A DNA stretch of 64,000 nucleotides, from NCBI GenBank assembly GCA_963828075.1, contig CAWHDH010000017.1, positions 1,116,001 to 1,180,000 of the forward strand, written 5' to 3'. Shown piece after piece: positions 63,057 to 64,000 of the stretch. The DNA comes from JACCYI01 sp963828075 (GTDB lineage Bacteria; Actinomycetota; Thermoleophilia; Solirubrobacterales; Solirubrobacteraceae). Within the stretch, counting starts at the first letter, position 1. Each line of letters opens with the position of its first letter. The position numbers and the translations under genes are program-made. Under the pieces are notes generated by a model, which worked only from the letters and a program-made list of their open reading frames with translations, was not told the DNA's origin and did not search any database.

Positions 63057-64000
63057 TCAGCGCAGCCGCACGCGAACGGTCGTGGTCTTGGCCCCGCGAT
63101 GCCCGCGTTGCGTCGCCACCAGCCGCGCGGGCCCGGCGACCCGCGAGCGGAGCGTCACGGTCGTCCGCGCGCCCCGGCGCAGACGGTAGGGCCGCGAGAC
63201 GCCGCGCAGGGCGAGGCGCCCGCGACAGCCCGACCGCGCAGCCGGCGGGCAGCGCAGCGCCACACGCACACGACCGCGCGAACGGCGTAGCGTCCGCGCG
63301 ACGGCGATCTCGACGTTGGGCTCCTCCCGAATGGCCTGCCGCACGACCGTCTCGCAGTTGGTAGGCGCCGGATCGGGCAGGTCGACGAATGCATGGTCCT
63401 CCCCGCCGCCGCACGAGATCTCCGCATCGGCGGTCCCCTCGCGGGTCAGGAGCGTGTCCTCGTCGGTCCCGCCGATCAGCGTGTCGGCGCCCTCGCCGCC
63501 CTCGAGCCGGTCGTTTCCGTCGCCGCCCAGCAGGCGGTCGTTGCCGGCTCCTCCGAACAGGTCGTCCGGGTTGTCGTCGCTCAGCGAGACGATGCCTGAG
63601 AGGACGTCGCTCGCCCGACCGCCTCGGACCCTCTCGACGAGGACGATCTTGTCGTGCTCGTCGCCCTGGCCGTCGTTCGCGATCTGGTCGTTGTGGAACA
63701 CGTTGACCGGTTCGGCGCGCGAGCTGTACTCGACGACATCATTGCCCGCGCCGCCGGACAGCAGATCGCCGCCGTCGTGGGCGTCGACGCCAAAGCTGAA
63801 CGGTCCGGCGATCTCGACGATCCGGTCGTTGCCGGCGCCGGCGTCGAGGAGGTCCGTGCCGAAGCCGGCGGTGATCTCGTCGGCGCCGTTGCCCGCGGTG
63901 ATGACGTCGTCGTCGTTGAACCCGGTGATGCGATCCTCCCCGGCACTTCCGGTGATGGCGTCGTTGCCCGGCCCGCCGAAGAGCTCGTTCTCGTAGCCGT
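63057..64000 (-). CDS. RTX calcium-binding repeat protein, 5' end outside the window
   Basis: C-terminal part of a probably secreted protein; the frame is open to the window edge. Tandem GGxGxDxLxGGxGND-type nonapeptides (FGGAGNDRLLGGDGNDRLEG, LLSGGAGNDVVEY) fold as calcium beta-rolls. The last 130 residues are Arg-rich with two Cys pairs (RCPPAARSGCRG). Whether it is an enzyme or adhesin cannot be judged without the N-terminus. The stop is 14 bp from the tRNA-Leu gene. Confidence 0.85.
   Translation of the reverse strand, partial: GYENELFGGPGNDAITGSAGEDRITGFNDDDVITAGNGADEITAGFGTDLLDAGAGNDRIVEIAGPFSFGVDAHDGGDLLSGGAGNDVVEYSSRAEPVNVFHNDQIANDGQGDEHDKIVLVERVRGGRASDVLSGIVSLSDDNPDDLFGGAGNDRLLGGDGNDRLEGGEGADTLIGGTDEDTLLTREGTADAEISCGGGEDHAFVDLPDPAPTNCETVVRQAIREEPNVEIAVARTLRRSRGRVRVALRCPPAARSGCRGRLALRGVSRPYRLRRGARTTVTLRSRVAGPARLVATQRGHRGAKTTTVRVRLR

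Noticed and set aside
1..64000. CRISPR arrays or rRNA genes
   Set aside because: No regularly spaced repeats with unique spacers and no rRNA-like segments were found; the repeats seen are coding or palindromic.

Overview
This is about 64 kb of very GC-rich, gene-dense actinobacterial chromosome with many 1-4 bp start/stop overlaps. An mraZ-rsmH-ftsL-ftsI cluster, GTG-rich start codons, Tad pilus genes and a small exported repeat protein of a style frequent in soil Thermoleophilia point to the order Solirubrobacterales. That placement is inference; no rRNA gene is present.

Layout. 0-5 kb: partial GNAT acetyltransferase, a small protein, then the start of the division cluster on the minus strand (mraZ, rsmH, ftsL-like, ftsI), which stops after ftsI. 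5-11.6 kb: a decayed copy and an intact copy of a DUF3352-type lipoprotein gene, then a four-gene carbohydrate-type ABC importer. 11.8-16.1 kb: a 1443-residue exported protein with a propeller-like region, a P-domain and FG-GAP repeats. 16.2-22.5 kb: tadC, tadB, tadA, cpaB and a two-component system on the minus strand, interrupted by an exported repeat protein on the plus strand. 22.5-31.9 kb: small unknowns, an MFS transporter, a cupin, an unusually degenerate Rho-like protein, folP, an exported propeller-like protein, ArsR with two SRPBCC proteins, a nitroreductase and a MOSC protein. 31.9-32.1 kb: a cluster of palindromes. 32.1-35.3 kb: proton-translocating transhydrogenase (pntAA, pntAB, pntB).

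35.3-43.2 kb holds the most coherent system. A cobalamin riboswitch precedes six overlapping genes: three exported proteins with transcobalamin C-domain-like (DUF4430) features, an ECF transporter T subunit, a fused double ECF ATPase, and an ECF S-like membrane domain fused to a terpenoid-cyclase-type toroid. Divergent from it lies a PduO-type cob(I)alamin adenosyltransferase gene. The parts resemble the two folds of animal intrinsic factor/transcobalamin, here attached to an ECF importer, and suggest a cobalamin or corrinoid capture and uptake system.

43.2-46.2 kb: a small protein, a potassium channel, a Vgb-like propeller and a NucA/NucB nuclease. 46.2-62.8 kb: an integrated element bounded by perfect 59-bp repeats made of a tRNA-Glu 3' end plus its terminator. 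It carries a tyrosine integrase, a RepA-like ATPase, small DNA-binding proteins, a Panacea-type antitoxin with an unknown partner, a lipoprotein and one giant coding region of about 1450 codons, but no recognisable capsid, terminase or tail gene. Many of its genes carry frameshifts, whereas the flanking chromosome has almost none: either the element is decaying or the sequence is locally error-prone. 62.8-64 kb: tRNA-Glu(CTC), tRNA-Leu(CAG) and the 3' part of an RTX-repeat gene that leaves the window.
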